DNA of 64,000 nucleotides. Source: Agapanthus africanus. Taxonomy: Eukaryota; Streptophyta; Magnoliopsida; Asparagales; Amaryllidaceae. The translations under genes and the position numbers were made by a program. The first letter of the stretch is position 1. Each line of letters opens with the position of its first letter. The notes below the pieces were generated by a model, which saw only the letters and a program-made list of their open reading frames with translations, did not search any database and was not told the origin of the DNA. The stretch is from positions 698,690,761-698,754,760 of the forward strand of contig CM057339.1 of NCBI GenBank assembly GCA_030015575.1, given 5' to 3'. Below, piece after piece: positions 49,451 through 61,610 of this stretch.

Positions 49451-50866
49451 GTTTGCAACAATAAAAAGGATACGGCAACATCTAAAGTAAACTCGTGATG
49501 GATCACAAGGATACCCCTCACCTGTATATACATACCTGTATCCGCATTCCGACTGAATGCGAATACGATGAGACTAAAGTAATCCAACAAATCTAATACT
49601 AGGATCCGGCTTAAACCAAAGCCAACTAGTATGATCCGTCCGATCATGATCCGTGCACTACAGCACGTATATGATCGGACCCTGCCATATATCATACGAC
49701 CTCTACAACGTTTCGCCCGAAACTTGAGAAACTGTCTGTGGGGGACTCTAAAGACTCGTCAATACATTGGCTGTGGATTTAACCATTAGCACGTCATAGG
49801 TACTAGCTGTACGTAACGGGCTACCAGGTATTGACCAAAAGGGAGGTCGATGAGCGAACTCATCCTGATACCCTACCGAGCCTGTCTGTGACAATATCCA
49901 TACAGTCTGGTCCGATCGTCTATGAGCATCGTATGTCGGGCCTAGGGGGTTGGTAAAAGTCAGACCCCCAAAAACGGTAAAAGTCGTGTCAGAGTGCAGC
50001 CCAGAACACCCTGAGATACTACTGGAATACCTACCAGTAAATCTCCTTCCTTGGCCAAGGACATCGTGTAATGGCTCTCCTAGATACAGCGCGATCTCAC
50101 CCCCAATACCGGGAGAGACGAAACCCCTGCCGATCCACTCACTGCCTCCATGTGGCTCGGGACTGTACCCAACTAAAACCTGTTTGCACACCTCCTTTGA
50201 GACGTGGTGGGGTAGTAATCAAAGCACAGTGGGAACTCACACGAGACAAATGAAGATCTCAGGTCGATGAACTAACATGTACACATGTCACCAGGGAACT
50301 GCTATCTGACGCTAGGTATAATACCAACTAGCATGTTCCCGGCGAGTCCTGTCCGGTGTACTCATAACCCAATGAGCACCTGTATACATCTTAGGTGAAC
50401 CAACTGACACCAATGGCTTGTGAGACCGACCACCGCCCCTCGTTGGGGTCTCGACTGTATACACTAGTCTACTAATGGAGTATCGATGCCCAGTCTCGAA
50501 ACTCCCACGACCAGGGACCTTTTAAGGATGTGCTTATAGACCCCAGCTCCCACGTATATGATCGCCATCATATTGTTGGCCGTCAAGAAAGAATCCTAAG
50601 GGCTCTATCAACGTGCAATAGTGACCTGTAATGTCACCTAAAACTGTTCACGATGATAAAGATAAACCATGGTAGCATACTATTCTCTATCAACGTGCAA
50701 TAGTGAACTACAATGTCACCTAAAGCATGTACACGATGATTAAGACGTATAAGATAGCATACAATCACCCTGAGTAAGATTGTCCTACCGGCATAGGTCC
50801 TCCCTCAATCATTGCAATCACGTGCCTGCGATCCAATAATTGACTTTGAGGGCAATATATCCAACA
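49451..50866 (-). repeat. B1 5' LTR, second part
   Basis: Resumes B1 after B3 and ends ATCCAACA at 50866. It has only one copy of the 78-bp LTR unit. Hairpins H4 (49492-49509), H3 (49543-49561) and H1 (49640-49678) are well formed. An extra short duplication is visible near 50590-50720 around the TCTATCAACGTGCAATAGTGA block. Confidence 0.82.
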
Positions 50867-51470
50867 GTTATTACAAGGACGTTTTCTTTTATTTTGCACA
50901 GCGGTATTCGGTTATGAATATCCAGCACCTCATTCGACGAGGCAAGAGCCAAGATCCCTTCACCGGGAGTGACCTCTTGGGCAGAATTTTGCATCAGGGT
51001 AATAACTTCACTATAGTCAATTACCTTTTTGCTTTGCATCGTGGTTTTCAGTTTGGAATATCCTGCACCTCATTCCATGAGGAAAGAGCTGAGATTCCTT
51101 CACCGGAAGTGACCTCTTTACTAAAGGTTTTTGCCACTATATATTTGTAAAGCTATCTGGTTCCTTCAACGATATCAAGTTCATTACGTTAAAGGTTTTT
51201 CGCCAAAAACCATTCGTAGCCCTCCGTCATTTCAGACGGGTAGCACTTATTATTCATGCTATGTTTGTTGGCCTTCGTCAAGGCATAGTGTATGGTAGTT
51301 ATTTGTTACTTTTCTGTTGCATAGATAGATGCGTTGGTTTGGGACAGTCATACAACCTTGTTGGCCTTAGTCAAGGGCGAGTAAGGGTGGGTTCAAATTA
51401 ACCTGGACAATAACAGGTAGAACTTGACATGTGACTTATGATTTGTTGGCCTTAGTCAAGGTCATAAGAG
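50867..51470 (+). other. B0 distal leader
   Basis: Two units of the leader repeat (GTGACCTCTT near 50970 and 51106) and three hairpin motifs at 51268-51281, 51361-51374 and 51446-51459, evenly spaced as in A1. Confidence 0.68.
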
Positions 51471-53790
51471 CATGGGGTAAAAATCACATTGGGAGTTTCA
51501 AACATAAAGGAAACTTGCCAAAATATGCGCATACCTTCTGGAGTGTGATAACTTGAGTGGATTCTATCAGGTTATCATGCGGTGATAGTTGGATCCCAAT
51601 TCCCACTAATGAGTTGGTTTACTCCTCGGGCGATTTTAGATGATCCCGCCTAATTCTTCTTTCAGCTTTGGAGGAGAATTTGAGGATACGGTGGGAGACA
51701 TCCTGAATAGATAAAGTGATTAAGCATTATGATCTAGATTAGAGTGCACGCTGAGTGTTTCTTTTCTCTCTTTCTCTCTCTTTGGCAGCGACCGTGGCCC
51801 GACCCTAGACTAGAACTCATAAACCATGTTAACCGAACCTTCTTAAAACACACTGACTTTTGGATTGTCAGAGTTGCATACTTTATTGCCACTCCTACTT
51901 TTACCCTTTGCTTTTCTCCGGAACATTCCATATCACTACGAAGTTCCACGGTTATTGGATATGACCATCATATAGTTAAATATGAACTCGAAGAAACATG
52001 TTTCAGATTCGAGGTTGGTTTCCAGTTCTGGAGAAAATGAATAGGACTATTCAGTTGTCTTTTCCATTTACCTTCTCTCAGGTTGTGAGGGCTCCTAGGA
52101 TTAGGAGAGAGTACACCTATTGCGCTTATTGGATAGTCTTATTCCAAACCATAGACAGTTGCCGAAAGGTGGGGAAGGAAGAAAACCAATTAGCCTAAGT
52201 GTGGTGTACAGAAGGTAATAAGTAAAGACAAATAAAGGGATTAGAAAGAGGGCAAAATAAATTGCGACTGCTATCATTCATGACGAAACCGCGTATATCA
52301 TCACTACTCCTACTTCACCTTTGAGTTTTTCTAGAGCACCCCGTATCACTACGAAGATCCATATTTATTGGATAATCCATCGTATATTTACGTACGAACT
52401 CGAAGGAACTTGTTCTAGTTCGAGGATGGATTCTGGTTCAGGAGAAATAGAATAAGGATTATTTAGTTGTCTTTTATCTTTACCTTCTCTCAAGTTGCGA
52501 GGGCTCCTAGGATTAGGAGTGTACACCTATTACGCTTATTAGATTGTCTTCTTCCGAACCATAGGCTGGTGCCGAACGGTTGGGAAGGAAGAAAACCATT
52601 TAGCCTAAGGGTGGTGTACAGAAGGTAATGGGTAAAGAAAAATAATGGGATTTGGAGAGTTGGAAAGGAAATGTAAGGTTACAGTCATGAATTTGGATAA
52701 CTAAGAGGCATTACTAGGAATACTCGGCTACCCCTTCGAAACATTTTCATGTTTCAGTTTCACTGTGTATTGTTAATTGAAAACTGATTTCCCAATTAGA
52801 TCCTTACTCTAGGGTATGTATTTACCAGGTTTGATTCTCATATCTGTATGGTTTTACAGATGATGAGTGGGAGTAAGTTATTGGGAATTAGGTGATTATA
52901 TCCTCATTATATCGGAATTCGTTGTAATTGGTGATATTTGAGGAAATCGCCTGAGGTTTTGCCTGACGGTAAATATTTGGTTTTGAATATCCGTTGTTAT
53001 GCACCAATTTCAAATTAATATATCTGTACGTTTATTTTTTAAAGTGAGATATAAATTTTTGAAATTATGTCCATGATATTTACCTATATCGGTTGATGAT
53101 TTGGTAAGGAGTATTAAACAGCGGTGTAATTTTTCTTAACCATAATACAGTTTTCAACCTATGACGCACAGGGTTTGAGTTATTCAGCTCAGGGGGATTA
53201 TAAAAAGTATTGTATGTTGTCCAGTGTCCATCAAGAAAAAGGGGTTGGTGCTCATACTATATTCTATTTACTTGTGATTTCTATAGTTTTAGACATGTAT
53301 TTCGAAGAAATACAAGGTTCAAGTTTTGAGAAGTTATAGGTACAAGAATAAAGTAGAGAACCATGTGCTGCAAGTATCAGGATTCTTCAAGGTGATCGAA
53401 GATGTAGATACTTGTGTTAAGGTATTCAGTTGATAGTAATGGTTTTGAGAACTTGCTTCTCTTTCAGGTTACTCATATTTGGATGCACACCTAGTTGAGT
53501 AATATTGATCGGCTTCCTTCCATTTAATTGACATGCACTGGAGACAGCTGCATGATTTGAATCTGGTTTCAATTAAATCAGTGCCTCTGTTTCTATATTG
53601 TATATAGAATGGTTCATATCTTAACGATGTTAAAGTATATGGCATTGTCCGGCTTATGCTTAAAACCAGACTCTGGATAACTCAAGGCACGTTTCTGTAA
53701 TCGCAGTTTGTGGGTTATCCCGGGCTATGACGAGGGTTAACTTTCTACCATCTGGAAGATCAATAGTGATATTGTTCTTAACTCGCCACA
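51471..53790 (+). other. B0 middle region of unknown origin
   Basis: Collinear with B3 43500-45780. The 408-bp duplication is present. No gene seen. Confidence 0.58.
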
Positions 53791-55204
53791 GTTTTAGCAA
53801 AATGGATTTTTTCAGAAAATAGTCGTGGGAGTATGATAGAACTGGAAGTGATTCCAGAAACACAAACGATTACTGAAAATATAATAGAACCTAAAGATTC
53901 AATCAGGGTTTGAGATTTCATTAGCCACTCCGCAGATATGGTGGGTAAATTCAGGCGCCCGAGAGATACTTCGGTATCCTCAAAGACGGTGACAGGGAGG
54001 TTCTTATTTACCCAGACTTGCCATTACTGCTGTTCTAGACTATGAGACCCGGCAGGAGGATGAGTATAGCGTCATTCTAAACTAGCTTTAGAAGTGCACA
54101 TGTATATGACTCTGCCATTGGGTTGTTGTACTCAGTGGGAGCAGCGGAAGCATAATGGACAAGTAGCTTATGTTTATTTATAGGAGATAGATCATCTATT
54201 TCTGATGTGACAGACATAGGCTTTGACTTCATCAGAATAGAAGATGGATCAGTTAAGAAAGTAGTAGGGTGTGATGTCCTAGTATTTGGATGACATACAC
54301 TTTGTAGGAAGTGAAATTCCTACACTACGATCGGTTATACAGTGGTTGTCACACAGTGGTTTCTCCATATAGGATATGGATATTATATCAGGAATTCTGA
54401 TTACTGGATCTATGGTTTTAGATCTAGATTTAGGTAGTTTCCAAATCTGGGTACTTAGACAGTATTCTAAAGGTGTTTTAGAATGGACGACTCCTGGCAT
54501 GGTGCTGTACGTGCAGGTGATGGAGTCACCCTCTCTAAAGATGTCTTAAAGACTAAAGGGGAGAGGGATGCACATGATTGGCATATCACTTGCTTAGGCA
54601 ATTGAGTCAATCATGAGATGTCAAGTACCACACCAGATGTTGTTATTGCACTAGATGCATTAAAAATATATATTAATCCAATCCTGGAAAAACGTTCTGA
54701 AGCTGTTTATGAACATAAGTGGATGTTCTAGAGATTTGGTAACGGCAGCCTCATTCGGGAGACGGTTATCATTCCAGGCTTCCAAGGTGACCTGGATGAC
54801 AGAGTGACTGTCAGAGTTATTGCTTTCCCTCTTGACGAGGGGCAGTAGTTTGGACAGGTGGTCCAAGCGAATACTGAGGGAGGCAAGGCGCAGAATACTG
54901 ATTAAATTCAGTGGACGATACAGTCTAAGAAATCTGCTGGATTTGGAGTTCATAAATGAACTGGGTCCCATCAGATATCTAGACATATTCTAAGACAGGT
55001 ATTTCTCATTTCGGGAGATGGTTTTCTCCGCGAACTTGAGATAAAGAGAGACATAAAAAGAAACATTTGAGCGGATCCACTCACTGAGGCTATTTCTCGA
55101 ACGCAATAGTTTTACAAACGAGCTTTATAAAACTGATTAGAAGAGAAGTTGGGTGTTCGGTATCACACGGGCTGTGAGTATGCGACACCACAATAATTAT
55201 CCTT
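53791..55204 (+). pseudogene. B0 remnant of copia RT/RNase H
   Basis: Aligns with B3 45800-47213 in order, heavily decayed, ending at the PPT (AAGTGCAAGTGGGAGAT, 55205-55221). Confidence 0.68.
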
Positions 55205-55221
55205 AAGTGCAAGTGGGAGAT

Positions 55222-57230
55222 TGTTGGCTATAGTGCCATAAAGTCAATTATTAGATCGCAGGCACATGATTGCAATGATTGAGGGAAGACCTATACCGGT
55301 ACGACAGTCTTACTCGAGATGATAGTATGCTATCTGATTTGTCTTTATCATCGTGTACATGCTTCGGGTGACATTACATATCACTATTACATATTGATAG
55401 AGCCCATATGATTCTTGCTTGACTACCAACAGTATGATGGAGATCATATATGTGAGAGTTGGGTGGTCTATAAGAATATCCTTAAAATGTCCCTAATCGT
55501 GGGTGTTTCGACAGTGGGCATCGATTCTCCAAGATTAGACTAGTGTATAAGGATCGAGACCCCGACGAGGGGAGGTGGCCGGTCTCACAAGCCGCTGGTG
55601 TTAGTTGGTTCGCCTAAGAAGTATGCAGGTGCTCATTGGGTTATGAATACACCAGACGGACTCACCGGGAAATGCTAGTTGGTATTATACCTATTGTCAG
55701 ATAGCAGTTCCCTGGTGACATGTGTACAAGTTAGTCTATCGACCTGAGATCGTCATTTGTTTCATGTTAGTTCCCACTGTGCTTTGATTACTACCCTACC
55801 ACGGCTCAATGGAGTCGTGCAAACGGGTTTTTGTTGGGTACAGTCCCGAGCCACATGGAGGCAGTGAGAGGATCGTTAGGGGATTCGTCTCTCCCGGTAT
55901 TGGGGATTGATGTCGCGGAGTGCACGGGTGGCCATCACCAGAAATCCTTGGTCAAGGTAGTCGAGAATTACTGATTCGAATCAGTAGTTTCTCAGATGGT
56001 GATGGTCTTCATACCGACACTAAATGTCGCGTTATTAGGATTCTGACTTTATCCACCCCCTAGACTCGATATGCGATACTCATAGACGAATGGACCGGAC
56101 TGTATGGATATTGTCACTGTCAGGCTCAGTAGGGGTTTCAGGATGAGTTTGCTTGTCGGCCTCCCTTTCGTTCAATACCTGGGTAGCCGTTACGTACAGC
56201 TAGTGCCACTGACGTGCTTGTGGTTAAACTCACTGCCAGCGTATTGACGAGTCTTTAGAGTCCCACACAGAGGGTTTCCCTGCTTCGGACAAAATGTTGT
56301 AGAGGCCATATGGTTTTATGGCAGGGTTCGATCATATACATGCACTTGTGCACGAATCATGATCGGACGAATAATACTAGTGGGTTTTGGTTTAAGCCGG
56401 ATCCTAGTATTATATTGTTGAATTATTTTCGTCTCGTTGTATTCGTATTCAGTCGGAATACGGATGCGGATATGTATATACAGATGAGGGGTATTCTTGT
56501 AATTCGTTACAAGATTAATTTAGTTGATTCCATTTCTTTTTGTTTATTAAACATTTAGTTTAAATGTTTGATAATGGTGGAAAGTGTGAATGTAAGTTTT
56601 GGCATTGTGAGTCATGGTTTGCATTGATTGTGGCATGTGCACTTGGTTTTGTTTTGTGTGAGATATTATTGTGGTGAGGAAGATCTTTTTTCTTGGTGTG
56701 GGATTTTCTTTAGTTGCTCACTAATATCTCACAACACTCACACATTAGAAAAAGGGCAGCAAGCTATTTCTTCAATTGCCTTACTCTTGAGCTCACTCTC
56801 TTCTCTATTGGCATCTTCTTCAACCTCCAACCTACATGTCTCATGTGTTGAGAAACCTAGGGTGTATTGAGGCAAAGTATTAACACACACTCTCTACTTC
56901 ATATTGGGTATCTTGGCTAGCAAACTAGATACCTGAGTTGCTTCGGTTTTGAGGTCGGAACCCGTATTACTAACCCTCGACGTGGATTTTCTTCGATGTG
57001 GGGAGACCGGAGATCAAACATGATCAAGGAAGCCGCGAGGAGCTTGGGACAGAGGTTGAAGACCGAAGGACACGGATCGTTTTGTATAACCTCTCTAAAC
57101 TCCTTTTAAGATAACTAGTCTAGGGATTATGGTTCGATCCGGGTATCGGGTTCCGTTAGCGCCAGTTTATAAAAGTATTTGTTCCGTATTTGGCCACGGA
57201 TTGATGGCCAGGCGCTGCCGTAACCTAACA
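55222..57230 (+). repeat. B0 3' LTR
   Basis: 2009 bp, TGTTGGCTATAGTGCC to AACCTAACA. It has one copy of the 78-bp unit. Hairpins H1 (56329-56365), H2 (56373-56411), H3 (56444-56462) and H4 (56496-56513) are all present with altered but paired stems. Confidence 0.83.
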
Positions 57231-59321
57231 TATACATGTGGATTCTTGGATATATATATATATATACATGACAGTCTTTCTCGATATAATAGTATGCTAT
57301 CTAGTTTGTCTTTATCTTAACATGTGCATATATTTTACTTGTTATTACGTATCATTCATACATGTTGATAAAGCCCGTAGGATCATTGCTAGACTACCTG
57401 TGTTGTGATGGCAATCATACTTGTGGGAGCTGGGTAGTCTGTACGCACATCCTTAAAAGGTCCATAGTTATGGGAGTATCGAGACTGGGCATCTATAGTC
57501 CGGAGTAGACTTGTGTATACGTTTCTAGACCCCGACGAGGGGCGATGGTATGGTCCTGCAACCATTGGTCTTTTTCACCTAAGATCGTATATGCTCACTG
57601 GGTGTGAGTACACCGGACGGACTCGCCGAGAACTTCCAGATGGTAGTATACCTATCGTCAGGTGGAAGTTCTCAGGTGACATGAGTACAGGTTAGTCTAT
57701 AGACCTGAGTTCGTCATTTGTTTCGTGTGAGTTCCCACTGTGCTTTGATCACTACCCTACCACGGCTCTACTGAGTCGTGCAAACACGTTTTGGTTGGGT
57801 ACAGTTCCGAGCCATATGAAGGCAGTGAGCGATAGTCGGGGATTCGTCTCTCCCGGTATAGGGAGTCGATATCGCACTGTGTTCGATTTGTTTGGACTAT
57901 AATAGCTTGGCCAAAGCAGTTCGGATTTACTGATAGGCTGATCAGTAGTTTCCCGGATTGGTCCTGAGCCGCATCAGCACGAATTATCGGGTTATTAGGG
58001 TCTGATGTTTACCATCACCTAGACCCGGTATGCGATACTCTCAGACGAAGAGACCGGAATGTACGGAGATTGTCACAGATAGGCTCAGTAGGGATCCAGA
58101 TGAGTTTGCTCGTCGGCCTTCCTTTTCGACAGGTACCCAGGTAGACGTTACGTACAGCTAGTGCCGCCGACATACTTGTGGTTATGGATTTATCCATTAA
58201 CTCACTACCGGCGTACTGTCGAGTCTTTAGAGTCCTACACAGAGGGTTTCCCTGGTTCAGGCGAAATGATGTAGTAGCCGTATTGGATACGTGCAGGTTC
58301 CGATCGGTTGATGTACTTTCTACCCGGACTTTTGATCGGACAATTGGTAATACTATCCGGCTCGGATTTGAGCCAGATTATTAAATCAGGTGTTGATTTG
58401 ATAATTTACATATATGTATTTCGATATGTATATTCTAATATTACATTCTTCGTGTTATTCTATCTCTTTGGGCATTCGTGTTTTTATCCGAATGCAGGTA
58501 TCTATATACAGTAGACTGTAATCCGTATTTTATTACGGATAACATTCTAGAAGGTGGACACCTCATCATGGATTTTTCCATTTATTCATAATTGGAAATG
58601 AGGTGTAAATTGAAGGAGAGGGAGGTATGGTGAGAGCCATGGCTTCAATAGTTGACAAATGAATTATTAATTCATTTGTGGCAACTATTGGAGCATGATA
58701 GAAAGTTTTTTATGATGGAAATTGTTTTACAAAACCATTCCCATCTATTTTCTTTCACATGCTTGCTCATTATTTTTGCATCCCACCATTTTTTCTTCAC
58801 CTCCTTCTCATTCTCTTGAGTTCTTCCACCTTCATCATCTTCCTCCTCTCTACACTCTCATATGTTGAGAAACAAGAGATGAGGCAAGATAGAGATAGTA
58901 GAACACTTAGAACTTCACACTACATCCTAGAGATCTTGGATTAGCATCCCAAGTTCTCTAGTTGCTCATTTTGTTACTTAGTAAGGAGCTAGAGCCATGG
59001 ATCACATCCTTCAGGTGGATCATCTTCGATGGAGGAGGACCGAAGAGAAAGCTCGATCCCGGAGTACCGATGGAGCGAGGAAAGGAGATCAAGCACGATC
59101 ATGGTGGCCACTTGGAGCGAACGATGAGGAAAGAAGACCGGAGGACTTGGATCATTTGGTGAGATTTTTTTCATAGTAGTTAGCTCTCTTTGTTTAGCTA
59201 GTTAGTTTTATGGAAAGATCCGTTTTAATTGGATTATTCTAGCGCCGTTTTGAAACTCCTAGAAAAATTTTGTTCCGCAAACCGCCATGTTTGATGGCTT
59301 GGGCGTTAGGGTAACCCGACA
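57231..59321 (+). repeat. C: old B-like LTR, outer part missing on the left
   Basis: From about 57270 it aligns with B LTRs (GACAGTCTT, the GTCCGAGTAGACTTGTGTATAC region, the CTACCCTACCACGGCTC block) to an end at ACCCGACA. It is the most diverged B-like LTR here. No PBS follows, so it is a 3' or solo LTR. Its first part probably lies left of B0, outside the window. Hairpins H3 (58472-58495) and H4 (58522-58539) pair perfectly. A short (TA)n run is at 57254-57267. Confidence 0.7.
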
Positions 59322-60198
59322 CCCTTAATTTAGCACGTGACCGGGACTTAAATCACGCCATGTCATAAGGCGTAACGTAATTCAAGTAAGCCGAAGCCCA
59401 GTAAATCTAAACCTTTTGTGGAAAATAGTGGGGGGTGCAGTTTTGAAACATCGTCATTAGAAATTCAAGCCTTCATTTTTAAAAGTATAAGTCATATAAT
59501 ATATAAAGGCAATGAATGTATACTATCTTTGAAAATATTTTTGTCCTTGAAATTTTGGGCAGCACCTCCCTTGTATATTTTGTTCCAAAGCCATATACAT
59601 AACAATATATAGCTATCCCCAAGAGGGAGCTAGCTCTTCGCCAATTGGCGGAATCACAACCACGAAAAAACATATATACGACGCCCTACGGCGAAGATCA
59701 ACCACAGAAAGAATAAATAAAGCAAGACATCATCTCAAAGAAGAGAATACACATCCATCGCTCTAAGTCTCGCAAATACGCAAGTCTGACTAGGTCTACC
59801 AATATACAAATTCTAGTTTCTGATTGATGAAGTTTATCTAGATACAATAGAAATAATAAGTACAAGAGTGGGCAAGATCCAATGTGCGTCCCACATATCA
59901 TAGCAAAACACCCTGGATGAAGATGTGTACCAGCGATACCGCTACTGATCCAAAGCTGTCAAACCTACAAGAAACTGTGGCACAACGAAGGCGAGTTGAA
60001 AACTCGTGAGTAGAAAATATCAGCAGGTAGAAATCGAATAAACAGCGATTCCTAGGTCATACTATATCATGAAGGTAATACTATGATATCTAGGGTGACC
60101 ATGTATGCATATATGTCGACAATAGAGTCAATGCAAATGACATGTACAAATAAACATCTGAACTCATATTCCTGTATGCATGTGGATATCATCCACGT

Positions 60199-60360
60199 GT
60201 GTCCATCAACGACACAATCAAAATCATGGAATCTGAATGTCCAACATCAACACTCGAATCATCATAAAAACATATACCTGTATATATAAGGATATTAACC
60301 AACATGTGTCCATCAACGACACATCAATATCATGAAACCTGAGTGTCCAACACCGACACT
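60199..60360 (+). repeat. 107-bp direct repeat with GTGTC/GACAC hairpins
   Basis: GTGTCCATCAACGACAC at 60199 recurs at 60306, each followed by a TGTCCAACA-C-ACACTCGAA block. Each unit holds two short inverted repeats. The clearest is AGTGTC (60342-60347) with GACACT (60355-60360). Confidence 0.7.
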
Positions 60361-61484
60361 CGAAACATCATGAAAACCCGTGTGTATGGTATCAACACGT
60401 AAATCCTCATATCTCAGACGCGGCATGCTCAGATCTGCCGTCAGGTGCCGTATCCTCTGATCGGCCTTTATATCCATCTCACGACTCCGGTCGGTATCCT
60501 CCGGATAATCGCCGGGTCCAAACTATCACCGGTGGGTAGTTCTCCCTCTTGCTTGGCTCATCGTCTACATCTCGAGGTTCTTACCCCGGGATACCTTACC
60601 GGGTCCACCATGTACCCGCAGACGGCTCATCCAACTCCTCGAATCGGGTCTCGAAAACAATCTCAGAACCGAGAAAACTAATGGTGGACGCCTCGAAATC
60701 ACATCACGAGAAACGCCATTTTTAAAACAATTTATAATTTCCTTTGAAATATATCCGCGGTTCTCAAATCCAGAAATCTCATGAAAACAACATCTCAATG
60801 CATATAACCATAAAGTACGATGTATGCAAACATAGAACAATAATGTGAGCATATCAAGTATATCTTGCAAACGTGTCATATGATAGTGCTGAACAATGAA
60901 TGTACATTACAGTTAAGAATAATATCCTGATATAGCAATTCTACTGTGTAAGTGGCATAGCAATTACCAATGATGAATGTATGAGCCGACAAATCTGTGT
61001 AAGTGTAACATGCGCATCATCGGTAATAGTGCAGGTGTACTAGCATACGAAGTCATGTAAACAAAAGGGTATGAAATATCGTATATATATCGTAATGAAA
61101 GAAATGCGAGCGTATGCAGAAATCGTAACGCGAGCATAAACAGAATAAATGAATCATAAGTGTGAACAATATGCAACTACATATGATTCATACAGTTATA
61201 GTTTATGAATCGTTGTTTTAGAAAATATGAGACTATGATATTTTTTAGTATAGATACCATTTGAAAGGTTTGTAGCGTCTCCTTGAAATCATCATTTAAA
61301 AGGGCGAAACGATTCGTTAGTTTTGAAATAGCTATGACTCCAAACATATCACAATATCCACTCCGTGATATACAATTAAATGTTCTCAAGTCAAAAATAA
61401 ATATCGGCGATTCATTCCTATTATATCACGTACGGAATATCCATCGTACGATATCATCAAATCACTAGTACGGATCTATAGTCA

Positions 61485-61610
61485 CGTACATCATCTCATC
61501 TCATATCGTCATAAATCATCTTATGTCTTCTCGTATTCATATCATATCACATCGCCTTATATCATTATGTCGTATCATAACGACTCGTATCATCATATCA
61601 TAACTTTCCT
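61485..61610. repeat. Low-complexity (TCATATC)-like stretch
   Basis: Degenerate run of TCATAT, CATCT and TCGTAT words. No function seen. Confidence 0.5.

Larger units (their letters stand above)
50867..57230 (+). mobile_element. B0: older non-autonomous copia, 3' part
   Basis: Plus-strand B-family element into which B1 inserted. Visible parts are the distal leader (from 50867), the middle region with the 408-bp duplication (about 51880-52640), the RT/RNase H remnant, a PPT at 55205-55221 and the 3' LTR 55222-57230. Its 5' LTR and proximal leader must lie left of the window, beyond B1. It is more diverged from B2/B3 than they are from each other, so it is older. No coding capacity. Confidence 0.82.
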
